Part shown: in pieces, positions 1 to 9,445 of the stretch
Numbering within the stretch: position 1 is the first letter of the stretch
Layout of the letters: each line of letters starts with the position of its first letter
Source: Hygrophila difformis
Taxonomy: Eukaryota; Streptophyta; Magnoliopsida; Lamiales; Acanthaceae
Assembly (NCBI GenBank): GCA_030278955.1
Contig: JAOANR010000011.1
Span: forward strand, 27,098,403 to 27,162,402
Direction of reading: 5' to 3'
Length of the DNA stretch: 64,000 bases
Made by a program: the position numbers and the translations under genes
Notes under the pieces: generated by a model
Database searches by the model: none
What the model was told of the DNA's origin: nothing
What the model saw: the letters and a program-made list of their open reading frames with translations, nothing else

Positions 1-432
1 GAGCAACTGCATGAAATCAACCCTCTTTACAGCTCCTTTTAAGGCTTGCTCGCTTTCGTTTGTTAGTAAATCGAACTGGGCTCTCTTACGAATCATCATC
101 AGATGAACTATCACCATCAATATGACCACAACGTACTCGTGGTTGCTCGCTTTTCCAGACGATTTGCCCCCAGGTGGACCTTTATCAAGGTAACTACGAC
201 GATGAGTTGATATTGCGATCAATCCGCTGCTATCCTTTTCCTCTGGCATCTCGCATTGTCCACTGAAAGGCATCATGTATGCCCAAATTTCAACTTGCCG
301 CCACCCCATCCACCATCCCCTCCAGCTCTTTGAATCTGCAAGGCCATACTGAATGTCCCGAGAGGAGTAATATGTGGAATGTCACAATCATCACATTCTT
401 CCTGATGCAGTTAATGTGCTTCCAATGGCGGT

Positions 433-454
433 CGTTACCAATGCCGCCCATGCC
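433..454 (+). ncRNA. miR482/2118-like 22-nt site 1
   Basis: The site contains TTACCAATGCCGCCCATGCC, fitting the miR482 3p pattern (NNTTNCCNAYNCCNCCCATNCC), the complement of the NLR P-loop coding sequence. A second weaker site (TTCCAATACCTTCCATACC) lies 31 nt downstream at 464-485. A short stem-loop (CACATT/AATGTG) lies upstream at about 394-422. Whether a processable precursor forms is untested. Confidence 0.5.
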
Positions 455-559
455 AAATGTTGTATTTTCCAATACCTTCCATACCAATAGAAATTTTCAC
501 TGCCAACTTGGAACACTAATCTGCAGTTAAACATCCACAATATATAAGCCAATAGTCTG

Positions 560-584
560 AATAATAATGATGATGATGATAATA

Positions 585-629
<45 letters not shown>

Positions 630-631
630 TT
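560..631 (+). repeat. (AAT)n microsatellite
   Basis: Run of AAT units with a short GAT interruption, between two modules of the repeat locus. Confidence 0.9.
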
Positions 632-908
632 AGTATAGATTTGTTATGTGAAAAACTGTAAAATTACCTCTAGTGAATCATTGTTGGGAATTCATCCTAG
701 TAGCTCAATTTAACTCCCTTCGTTGATTACTCTCTGCAGCCTTCTGCACCATATGCAGCCGAAATTAATGGTGCTATCTACGGTGCTGGTGGCTATGATG
801 GGGACTGCAGAATTTTATCCTCTCGGAAAGCCGAATTTTCAAGCTCTGTGATGTAAGATATGAGCTTGATGCATGCCTAGTGTTTAACTTGTCGCAACAC
901 GACCGTTG

Positions 909-1031
909 TGGGACAGGCTATACTCATGCTACACGAAAGGACTAATATTTAGAATGACACGATCACTACATTCATCCTGATGTAGTGATTGTTCTTCCAA
1001 TTAGGGTCATTACCAATGCCGCCCATTCCAA
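909..1031 (+). ncRNA. Candidate miR482/2118-like hairpin 2
   Basis: The 3p site at 1008-1029 has the core CCAATGCCGCCCATTCC, differing at one base from the equivalent core of known legume miR482. The middle forms a stem of ATCACTACAT with ATGTAGTGAT around an 8-nt loop (about 961-989). A GGACAGGC...CTCATGC segment at 911-930 sits where the 5p strand would be and pairs partly with the 3p site. Pairing was judged by eye, with several mismatches. Confidence 0.45.
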
Positions 1032-1383
1032 ATGCTTCCAAATGTTGTATCTCCAGCCACTGAAGTTGAACACCAAAACCCTGAATTGGTTAGAACTTCT
1101 CCCCAACTTCTCAGGTTGTGGAAGTTGAAGATACATTATAGTTGGATGAGTCTTCTCAAATTGAAAGAGATTTTGAATTACAGAGCAGATGCATGGACAT
1201 AGGGTCTTTAAATAGAGTTGCCCAAGATTCAGGTGCCCATATGTCCTCCATCTCCCTATCCCCAACGGTTAAATTGAGGGGTAATACCACCCACCAAGGC
1301 TTGCCCCTCTGAATGTTGTACGGTCCTAGTGCACCCACTTCCATTTTGACCCTTATGAAATGGGAGGTGGTTCGAACCGTCGT

Positions 1384-1405
1384 CATTACCAATGCCGCCC
1401 AGGCC
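1384..1405 (+). ncRNA. miR482/2118-like 22-nt site 3
   Basis: Core CCAATGCCGCCCAGGCC. A GGGAGGTGG segment 12-20 nt upstream can pair with the CCGCCCA part. The surrounding module recurs at 2830-2990 and 21420-21560. Confidence 0.42.
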
Positions 1406-1865
1406 AATGTTATCCTTACAAACGTCGTCCATGTCCAAATGTTGTATTTGGGCAATACCTACAAGTAAACATTACAAAATAATATTAATAACGGCGATCA
1501 ATACATTTTGTAATATTAATGCTAATAATATGACTAGTAATAATAAAATTAATACGACTAATACCACTCTGGCCGCCTGAGTTGATATTGCGATCAAACC
1601 GCTGCCTGAGTTGATATTACATCCATGGTCCGGTTTATATAGGGGATATCCCTTTTCAGGTGGATCTTTATGAAGGTAACTACGACGCTGAGTTTATATT
1701 GTGATCAATCCGCTGCTAGCCTTTTCCCATGGCATCTCGCATTGTCCACTGAACCGCTCAATTTCTTTTGGAACGTCGTGTATGCCCAATTTTCAACTTG
1801 CCGCCACCCTATCCACCATCTTCGGCAGCTCTTTGTATTCATAGGCCATTCTCAACGTTCCGAAA

Positions 1866-1960
1866 GGAGTAATATTCGGAATGTGACGACCGCAACATTC
1901 ACCCTGCTGCGGCGCTTGTGATTCCGAATGTGACACTCTTACCTATACCTCCCATTCCCT
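1866..1960 (+). ncRNA. Candidate miR482-like hairpin 4
   Basis: The 22-nt site at 1937-1958 has the core CCTATACCTCCCATTCC preceded by TCTTA, a full match to the miR482 3p pattern including the usual 5' U. Upstream, ATTCGGAAT (1874-1882) pairs perfectly with ATTCCGAAT (1921-1929), and CGACCGCA pairs with TGCGGCGC inside it. The segment opposite the 22-nt site (AAAGGAGTAAT) pairs only partly and leaves an asymmetric bulge. Confidence 0.5.
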
Positions 1961-2097
1961 TGAAGTGGAACTGCCAAATGTTGGTAACCCAAGTGGCAAA
2001 ATTTCCCCAATCTCCGAAATGAATTTCCCGACTTTCAACAACGACCTACAGTTATCATAACAAACATTGTGCACAATATGATATTAGTAAGAGACCA

Positions 2098-2127
<30 letters not shown>
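2098..2127 (+). repeat. (AAT)n microsatellite
   Basis: Short pure AAT run between modules. Confidence 0.85.
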
Positions 2128-2128
<1 letters not shown>

Positions 2129-2282
2129 GTTAAGAAGACGCGCGCTAATTTTCTGTATCCAAAGGACATACTTAATTTTAGATGGACACCACGCTAATGC
2201 TTGCCCCTCCGAGTGTGGTCATTCTGGACCTTCCACGGGGAAAATGCCAACTTTAATTTTTCCTTCATCTCACTCCGATTGT

Positions 2283-2304
2283 ATTTTCCAATACCTCCCA
2301 TACC
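2283..2304 (+). ncRNA. miR482-like 22-nt site 5
   Basis: Core TTCCAATACCTCCCATACC. Its complement reads GMGGIGK in one frame, the NLR P-loop, but the flanking frame has no further NLR sequence. Confidence 0.45.
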
Positions 2305-2437
2305 AACTGAAATGGATCTACGAACTTGCAAAAGTAATCTGTAGTTGAACATACATAATATATAAGCCAATAGTCTTAATAATAATAGTAAAAACTGTGA
2401 ACGAATATATAAGACAATAAAGATAATAATAATAATA

Positions 2438-2696
2438 CTCCCTCCGTCCCACTTAACTTGTCTTGTTTGACTTTTGCACACAATCCAATGCACATTTTCA
2501 ACCGTTAATATCTTCAAATATGTATAATAAAAAATTATGTAAAATACATATTCTAAAACTACATGATAATACGATTCTAACAAGACCCAACTCGATTATT
2601 TTTTTCAAATATATACTTGCAAAAATATTGAGTCAAAGTTAAACAATGAACAGTGTAAAAAAGTCAAACAGGACAATATTGGTGGGACGGAGGGAG
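2438..2696. mobile_element. Stowaway MITE
   Basis: The element begins CTCCCTCCGTCCC and ends GGGACGGAGGGAG, exact inverted ends of the Stowaway type. It is flanked by a TA duplication at 2436-2437 and 2697-2698. It is 259 bp and non-coding. Homologous, more decayed copies lie at 35878 and 56551. Confidence 0.95.
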
Positions 2697-2890
2697 TAAT
2701 AATTTACTATAAGAATAGTAATTACTGTTGTACCCATTGCATTTCTTCTCCCTATGTTCAACCTCTCTCAGCATCTCTTTTTTACGGTTCAGACCTCCCA
2801 CCAAGGTCTGCCCCTCCGAATGTTCTACGGTCCTGGTGCACCCGCTTCTATTTTGACCGTTGTGATAGGGGAGGTGGTTCGAACCGTCGT

Positions 2891-2912
2891 CATTACCAAT
2901 GCCGTCCAGGCC
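2891..2912 (+). ncRNA. miR482/2118-like 22-nt site 6
   Basis: Core CCAATGCCGTCCAGGCC, one base off the common core. Same module as site 3, with GGGGAGGTGG upstream. Confidence 0.4.
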
Positions 2913-3258
2913 AATGTTGTCGTTACGAACGTCGTCCATGTCCAAATGTTGTATTTGGGCAATACCTACAAGTAAACATTACAAATAATATTAATAACGT
3001 CGATCAATACATTTTTATAATATTAATGCTAATAATATGAATAGTAATAATGAAATTAATACGACTAATACCACCATCCTTCGGCAGCTCTTTGTATTCA
3101 CAGGCCATTCTAAATGTTCCAAAAGGAGTAATATTTGAAATGTGACGACCGCAACATTGACGTTGATGTTGTGATCATGCTTACCGTTGACGCATGCCCA
3201 GTGTTCCACAACAGCGACATTCACCCTGCTGTGGCGCTTGTGATTCCGAATGAGGCAC

Positions 3259-3280
3259 TCTTACCTATACCTCCCATTCC
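3259..3280 (+). ncRNA. miR482-like 22-nt site 7
   Basis: Identical over 22 nt to the site at 1937-1958 (TCTTACC then TATACCTCCCATTCC). An upstream GTTCCA (near 3115) can pair with TGGAAC (near 3289) to close a long stem. Confidence 0.5.
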
Positions 3281-3514
3281 CCTAAAGTGGAACTGCCAAA
3301 TGTTGGTGTCCCAAGTGGCGAAATTTACCCAATCTCCGAAATGAATTTGCCGATTTTCAACAATGACCTACAGTTAAATAAGCAAACAATGTGCACAAGA
3401 TGGATGTTTAACAAGCGGCCAAACAATAATAATAATATTAATAGTTAACCCTTCATGTAACAGTTAAGAGGCTCGCGCTAATTTTCTGTATCCAAAGGAC
3501 ATACTTAATTTTAG

Positions 3515-3518
3515 ATGG
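3515..3518. repeat. Target-site duplication ATGG (left) of the Athila-type element
   Basis: ATGG is repeated at 21009-21012. A paralogous uninterrupted copy at 2131-2225 reads straight through the same site (ttttagATGGacacc), confirming both the boundary and the 4-bp duplication. Confidence 0.9.
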
Positions 3519-5503
3519 TGATGGGTGATTTTCACTACTCATATTTTACCACAAGCGGATGGTTGTCATCAAGTAATAAAAACCGGTGAATACCGGGTCG
3601 AACCACAGGGAATTTCAGAATATTATTTCATTCCAGAGAAATTTTAATTGTTCTTTAGTTCATTAATTATATATATTATATTTAAAAGATTTTGATTGAT
3701 TCTAATGGTGATTAAATTTAAAAATAAATAGTGACATTAAATTTAAAATAAAGCAAATTAAAATTATAATTAATAAAGATATAAATGGGAGATGCTTGTA
3801 ATATTTTAAATATTGCCATCTTTATATAAAATAGAAATTGCATATTGATTTAGCATTTTCCAATGTCTAAAAAGATCAATTTCTTAAAATTAATTATTTT
3901 ATAAAGATTAAAAATATTATAATCTACTAATAATCAAATTATGCTTAAACGGAGTTCATGGAAGCTGATTAAATTATCTAACATTCTGCAATCATTATTC
4001 TAGGCCTAAATTTGAGTCTTTCCCAAGCATACAAATTTTCCTATAGCAATTAAAAGGCACTTTACATTTCCCAAATCATTGTGCACATGCCTGAATCCAT
4101 TTATAATGTAATTTATTCCCAATTCCGGTACTAAAATATTAATTCTACTTTTTATCTCCCAATTTAGCAAAGCAGAAATCACAGAATTGGATTCTAACAT
4201 TTAATTATGCAGAACAGTGTAAAAAATTAACAATTATGGTAAAATAATAACTAAACATGGTAAATTGGATTAGATTACTAATTTTAAGATGTAGACAGAT
4301 TAGAATTATTTTCAAATTACTAAAAGTAGAAACTGCAGATTGATCGATCAATTAAGATTTAGCAGATAAAAATATAAAACATCAGATTTTTGCCTAAATA
4401 GATTTATCGATCAAACTTACGCAGCAGATTAACAATCCTAATACAGATTCTAACATCTTTGCAGATTACTCCAAATTACAACATAAAATAGCGACATTTA
4501 TATTGCTTCCATAAAAGATGAATTCGTACTTCAAAGTGATTCTGAACTCCCGTTCTAGAACACTTCTAACACGAACAATACAGAAATCCGTCTACAAATT
4601 AAAAACATGATAGCAGATTATATTTAGAGGCAATTTCAATTCATTACAAAGCAAGAAAAAGAAAGGCAACACCTATGATAGGAAGAACTCGATCAGAACA
4701 GCATTCTGGCCAATTCCTCCGGCTTGATTCTGTGTTTCCGGCCTTCTTCTCCCATTGTTAGATGATTTCAGAGAGTTTTTGTCGAATAATGGTAAGTCTG
4801 ATATGAAGAAATGACGATAAACTGGCCTTAAAACCGTGTTAGGAGGTTAGAAAACTGCTCAACCGCGACTGTGGCGCAAAAAGTAGCGCTCGGAAGAGGT
4901 TTTCGGCGCCACCAAGGAGCTGCGGCACATACAAAGATTTTCCGAATTTTTGAAAGTGGCGCATTTTGTGGCGCTGAAAGGCACTTTTATGCGACGCCAA
5001 GAAGGTGCGGTGCATTCTGACAATTTCCTAAATTTTACCCTGCGACGCATTTTGTGGCGCTCCGGAGTACTTTTTGGCGCCACCAAGCTATTGCGGCGCA
5101 TCCTGAAGCTTTTTTCCATCCGAAGTTTTCCTAAGTGTTGAGGTGGCGCATAATGTGGCGCTAAAGCATGATTTTAGGCGCCGCCATGCCCATGTGACGC
5201 ATTCTGGAGCTTTCCAGTGTTGAAAATTCCGAATTTTGCATCCTTTGACCTCCGAACATCTTCTTTCTTCATTTTAATGCCTGAAACATCATTGCAATGT
5301 ATTAGAATTGCCAAAGTCTTATTATAAAGCATAAAGCAAGGTAAATTGGGCTCGGATAAGCTCAATTTAACCGGTCTTATTAATATTTACACATCACATG
5401 AAATATACATTAAAAAGCAGTAAAATAGAGTCTCATGTATGCAATTTAGGTTCATTTTAACGTAATTTAAGCTTATTTAAATGTGGTTTCGCATGGTGCA
5501 TCA
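3519..5503 (-). repeat. Athila LTR (3' LTR in coding sense)
   Basis: Begins TGATGGGTG and ends GTGCATCA on the + strand. It contains four GGCGCC-type hairpin units at 4865-5215. Short ORFs inside it are not conserved as proteins. Confidence 0.95.
4865..5215. repeat. Four-unit GGCGCC hairpin array in the LTR
   Basis: Each ~85-bp unit reads GGCGCA-(few nt)-GTGGCGCT-(~20 nt)-GGCGCCAC-(~10 nt)-GTGGCGCA followed by an AT-rich spacer often containing TTTCCTAA. GTGGCGC and GCGCCAC are inverted, so each unit can fold. Several units have G to A changes (GTAGCGC, GCGACGC, GTGACGC) absent from the other LTR at 20370-20710. Confidence 0.85.
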
Positions 5504-5518
5504 ACATCCTCACACTTA
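5504..5518 (-). promoter_or_regulatory. Athila polypurine tract
   Basis: On the minus strand TTAAGTGTGAGGATGT lies immediately before the 3' LTR. This is the expected place and composition for plus-strand priming. A near-identical motif recurs at 11415-11429. Confidence 0.7.
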
Positions 5519-6927
5519 AATATTGCTCGTCCCTTGAGCAATGAGATCAATTAGCACATCAACTTGCCAATCAAGATAATAAAGATAAAGTCTCTATAGT
5601 TCTGCCAAATCATAGATTTCAACAACCAAATGAGATAAGAGGGTTCACAGTTTAATGTACTAGAACTAGGCAAATTGATATGCATCAGCTATTAGAACCA
5701 GATACCCAAAACACTTACAATACAGAAAATAGATTAATTATACATAGCACTTAATATGGGAAAGTGAGTAATGTAAATATGCTTTTCTATTCCAGTCTTT
5801 AAATATGCTCAATCTATGGCTAGGTTTCACTATATTCTAGACACTTTGGCTGAGTTCTAGACGGTTGAATTCCAAAAGCTACTCGTGTCACCGAATATGT
5901 GCCAGTCATCCAGTCAAGAGTTTATGACTTTTTATTTAATCACCCTCTCTCTCTCTTTTTTTTTTTTGATCTTGCATTCTTCAATAATTTTTCTTTTCTT
6001 TTTCTTTTTGCAAGATAACTTGTTTTTTATATATATATAGAGTTCTCACTCTGACTTTATTTTAATTAAGCATTTAAAAAGACTTAGAACGAGCATATTT
6101 ATTTATAAATAATGATAACTCTCCACATTTTAAATAACTAGTCTAATTAATCAAATAGTTTTCTGCAAGGCAAATATAATTGTCATCAATAGCTCAAACA
6201 ACTTGCATAACAATTTGACAAAGTCTAGGACTTTAAACTAAGAAACCTAGCACTCATTAAATTGTAAAATCGGATTAAAGCAGAACATTTAGACTTATTT
6301 GGATTTTCTCCAGATTGGCAATGATGTGATAATCTCTAAATAATAGCACCACTGAGAAAACACAATTTAAATTTAAACCAATTAATCATGCATGTACCAT
6401 TTTATTCAAAGCATAATAAACAGTGAAATAAAATTAAATCGAACTCTTACCACATATTTCATGCAAATTGATAACATATAACATGAAAAGATCACACCTG
6501 GAATGTTTAGATCCTAGAAATTCTTTCACCGTATTGGATGTCCCCTTTTGCTTGCTTCTTCATGGCATATCCTGCTCCTTTATATATTTATATGGTATTT
6601 ACTCATACAAAAGATAATCGTTAGAACACATGGTAATTTATAGATTAAAACAATTAAATTCGATCCATAATTTATTTAATTCAGATTTTTATTATTTTAA
6701 TTTATAAATTTCAGATTTTAAATTTCTATTAATTCTTTTCATTAATTAAATAAACATGGACAGATTTAATTAAAATATTAAATTTCATAAACTTACCAAA
6801 AGCAAAATACCACAAGTTCTAGCAACTATTACATAAAGATGCTAATTAAATAAGCAAAATAGTACCAAAATAATTCTAACTATTATAAATTAAACCAAAA
6901 AGGGAGCAATCCTATCTAATCAAAAAT
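5519..6927 (-). other. Non-coding 3' region of the Athila element
   Basis: AT-rich DNA between the second env-position ORF and the 3' LTR, with a CT-rich/poly-T run near 5942-5968. No ORF, hairpin array or other feature was seen. Confidence 0.6.
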
Positions 6928-8385
6928 CTAGATTTCTAAAGATCCATCCGAATCACCTACTACATCTTCCCTAGGAACATCATCACTCCCTGTAGAGCTC
7001 GAACTAGTAGTAGGCGGAATATATCGATCACCTAGACTTGCAGACATGAAGTACTCAAGTCTGCTGGAAAGTCGTGCAAACTGTGCCTGTGTACTATCCT
7101 CCTTCCTCTTCATCTCGGCTCTAAGCTGATGAATCTCATAGGTCATCTTATTGATTGCAATCTCTGCAGGCTCTACCTTAGTACCAGATGTACTAGGTAT
7201 ATCAGGATGACAAGTGGGTGCCCCACGGGATGTAGTAGGGTAACCAAGCTCTGCACATTTTACTCCAGGCTTATTATAGAAATTCTTGAAAGAGATAGGA
7301 GGCTTGGGTTTCAAATCATGAGCATAGGCTGTCATATTCACTCCAGCTCTCTCACAAAGTGTCCAGATCAGTGCAGGAAATCCCAGCACAGTCCGTGCAG
7401 CGTCAGACGCCATTTTATCCAACTCATATGCCACTATATCCCCAATGTCAATAGGCAACCCGTTCTTCACACAATACACAAAATACAGCTCCTCTGCATT
7501 CGGTTGTTAAGTGTGCGAAGTAGGAAACACCTTATGCTTGTAGAGCAGGTAGATCTGATAAAGCGGTGCAGCCATTAAAGTGGCAACAACATTTTCCTTC
7601 TTCTCCCCTATGTAGGCAACTTTCTTTTGTGTTTCAAACATCTCTTTCAGGATTCTTTTCTCCAATTCTGGTCCTCCTTCCTCTTCATGAATAGGGTCAT
7701 GAAAGTGCTTCTTCTTCGTAGCCGGGCAAGAGACATCCACAGTACCATAAAGTTCATTGATTATTGTGGGACCATATGGCACAGGCACTCCCCTAATCCA
7801 TGAAGTATAGTGATCATACCGAGCATTACACAAGAATTGTCTAGTAAGCTCCCAAGAGTAAACTCCTTCCGGATGAGCAGCAAATTTCATCCATCCTCGA
7901 CTCATGAGAGCATCATGAACCGAAAATCGCTCCATGTCAGCTTCAGTGAATCCTTTGTCCTGTATAATCCATCTTTCCACCATCTTCTGATAATAAGAAT
8001 ATGCCGTTTGATAGACGAAAATAGCCGGATTGAATGTGTCCCCTGTTAATTCTTCCAGAGGAGGGGTATCATTCTTTCTATTGTGACTCTTTCTCTTGGT
8101 TTTAGAATCACGTGGAGCTTCCGGTGAAATTTCCTCCGGGGATTCAGCGACATCTTCTTCTTGCTCTGGATCATCCTCCGTCGGTTGAGCAGAATTGAAA
8201 GAAGTATCGTAACCATTATATGAATCGGGAGCCACCAGATTATTCACAAACATATCTTCAGCACCCACAGCAGCTGGCTCCGGAACGGGTTCTCTAATAT
8301 CTAGTGTCTGTGATGGGGCCGGCTCTGTGGCTTTCAATTTCTTTCCACCATTGTTTCTTGGGTTATTCTTTCTCTTTGTTCTCAT
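6928..8385 (-). pseudogene. Second env-position ORF of the Athila element, stop-interrupted
   Basis: An ATG at 8383-8385 (context GCCACCATGAG) opens 292 codons ending in TAA at 7507-7509. The same frame continues to 6928. The protein is a diverged paralogue of the 9446-11353 product: shared blocks include SYYQKMVERW-like, SRGWMKFAAHPEG, YSWELTRQFL, and, after the stop, FPALIWTLCERAGV and YFMSASLGDRY. An acidic, low-complexity N-terminus (TEDDPEQEEDVAE) precedes the conserved block. This protein family occupies the env position in plant Athila elements and is often labelled putative plant transposon protein; its function is unknown. No transmembrane segment or signal peptide is visible. A single nonsense codon is the only break seen. 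Confidence 0.75.
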
Positions 8386-9445
8386 GGTGGCAGAATTTAG
8401 GAAGAAAGGATTGAGATTGGAAAGCTAATTAAACTGGAAGAAGAGAAAAGTTGACCGATTTGGTAATGAGAGAGTGATCGATCGGTGATCTCTCTTTTAA
8501 AGATGGTGAAATCTTGATTTTGTTGAGATAAGGTGGGATTGATTTAATCTAGATCCAAATATACACTAAACATATGATTTGAAGTCAGTATAATGTTGTT
8601 TAGGATCCCAAAAATCGATTAGATATGATTTGAATATTTTGGATTCGCGAATTTTTGAAAAATTCGACGAAAATTCGCGTCGGTGGCGCAAAAAGTGGCG
8701 CTCCGAGGCCAATTTAGGCGCCACACAGTGAGTGTGGCGCATTTTAAAATAAAATAAAATTTAAAAATAAGCTGCGGCGCAAAAAGTGGCGCTGAAGGGG
8801 ACTTTTATGCGCCGCACAGTGTATGTGGCGCATCCTGAAGCAAACTTGGAAAAATTCTCATTTTGCGGCGCCAAAAGTGGCGCTTCAAGGCAGATTTAGG
8901 CGCCACCAAGCACATGTGGCGCATTTTGGAAAAACTTAGAAAAATTTCTAAGTTTTCTGGCGCATAAAGTGGCGCTGGAGAGTATTTTTAGGCGCCACAA
9001 TGCCTATGTGGCGCATTCTGTGCCAATTCGGGCAGAATGTGTTTTTCCTAAGTTCTTCCCCATGATGTCCAAAATCTCCAAATCACTCAACAACACCAAT
9101 TTCACTTTATCTACACCTCAATCTAGTCCAAATAAACTTCATTGATCTTTTTACCAGTTCAAAACAACTCAATTTTGCACGCTATTGGTAAGAGCTACTT
9201 TATTGAATTTAAAAGCAACTAAAAACCTCATAAGCTAAATAAACCCTATCTAATATTTCATAATATCAAAAGAACATGAATAACAGAAATAATATATCTA
9301 AGATAGCAAAATAATAATAGAAAATAGAGTTAGGACAAATACAACCCAAATGAAAATAACTAAAATGTAGCAAAATAACAATAGAGTCAAATACATATGC
9401 CTATCAATACATGTCATCTATAACAATCACAAGCCTATCTATCGC
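8386..9445 (-). other. Intergenic region with hairpin array between the two env-position ORFs
   Basis: Contains the array at 8680-9020, AT-rich leader sequence at 8386-8660 and AT-rich DNA at 9050-9410. No ORF on the coding strand. Confidence 0.6.
8680..9020. repeat. Four-unit GGCGCC hairpin array upstream of the second env-position ORF
   Basis: Four units of ~85-95 bp with the same plan as the LTR array (GGCGCAAAAAGTGGCGCT, then GGCGCCAC, then GTGGCGCA, then AT-rich spacer). It lies directly upstream of the ORF starting at 8385 in coding sense. Confidence 0.85.

Larger units (their letters stand above)
1..3514 (+). repeat. Left half of mosaic repeat locus with miR482-like sites
   Basis: This stretch is built from diverged copies of the same modules, which recur at 21009-25975. 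One module (gatctttatgaaggtaact...) occurs near 172, 1660 and 22549, and in inverse orientation near 23350. Another (gcttgcccctccgag) occurs near 2200, 21030 and 25335. A third ends in the miR482-like site followed by an AATGTTGTA-like tail. No long ORF is present; short reading frames on either strand are not conserved between copies. Modules are separated by AAT-type microsatellites and a Stowaway MITE. The homologous right half lies beyond the Athila element, whose 4-bp target duplication joins the two. Confidence 0.75.

Noticed and set aside
2194..2583. Minus-strand ORF containing GMGGIGK, like an NLR P-loop
   Set aside because: Only the P-loop-like stretch matches. The flanks lack the TTLA, kinase-2 and GLPL blocks, half the ORF lies in a Stowaway MITE, and the motif is better explained as the complement of a miR482-like site.
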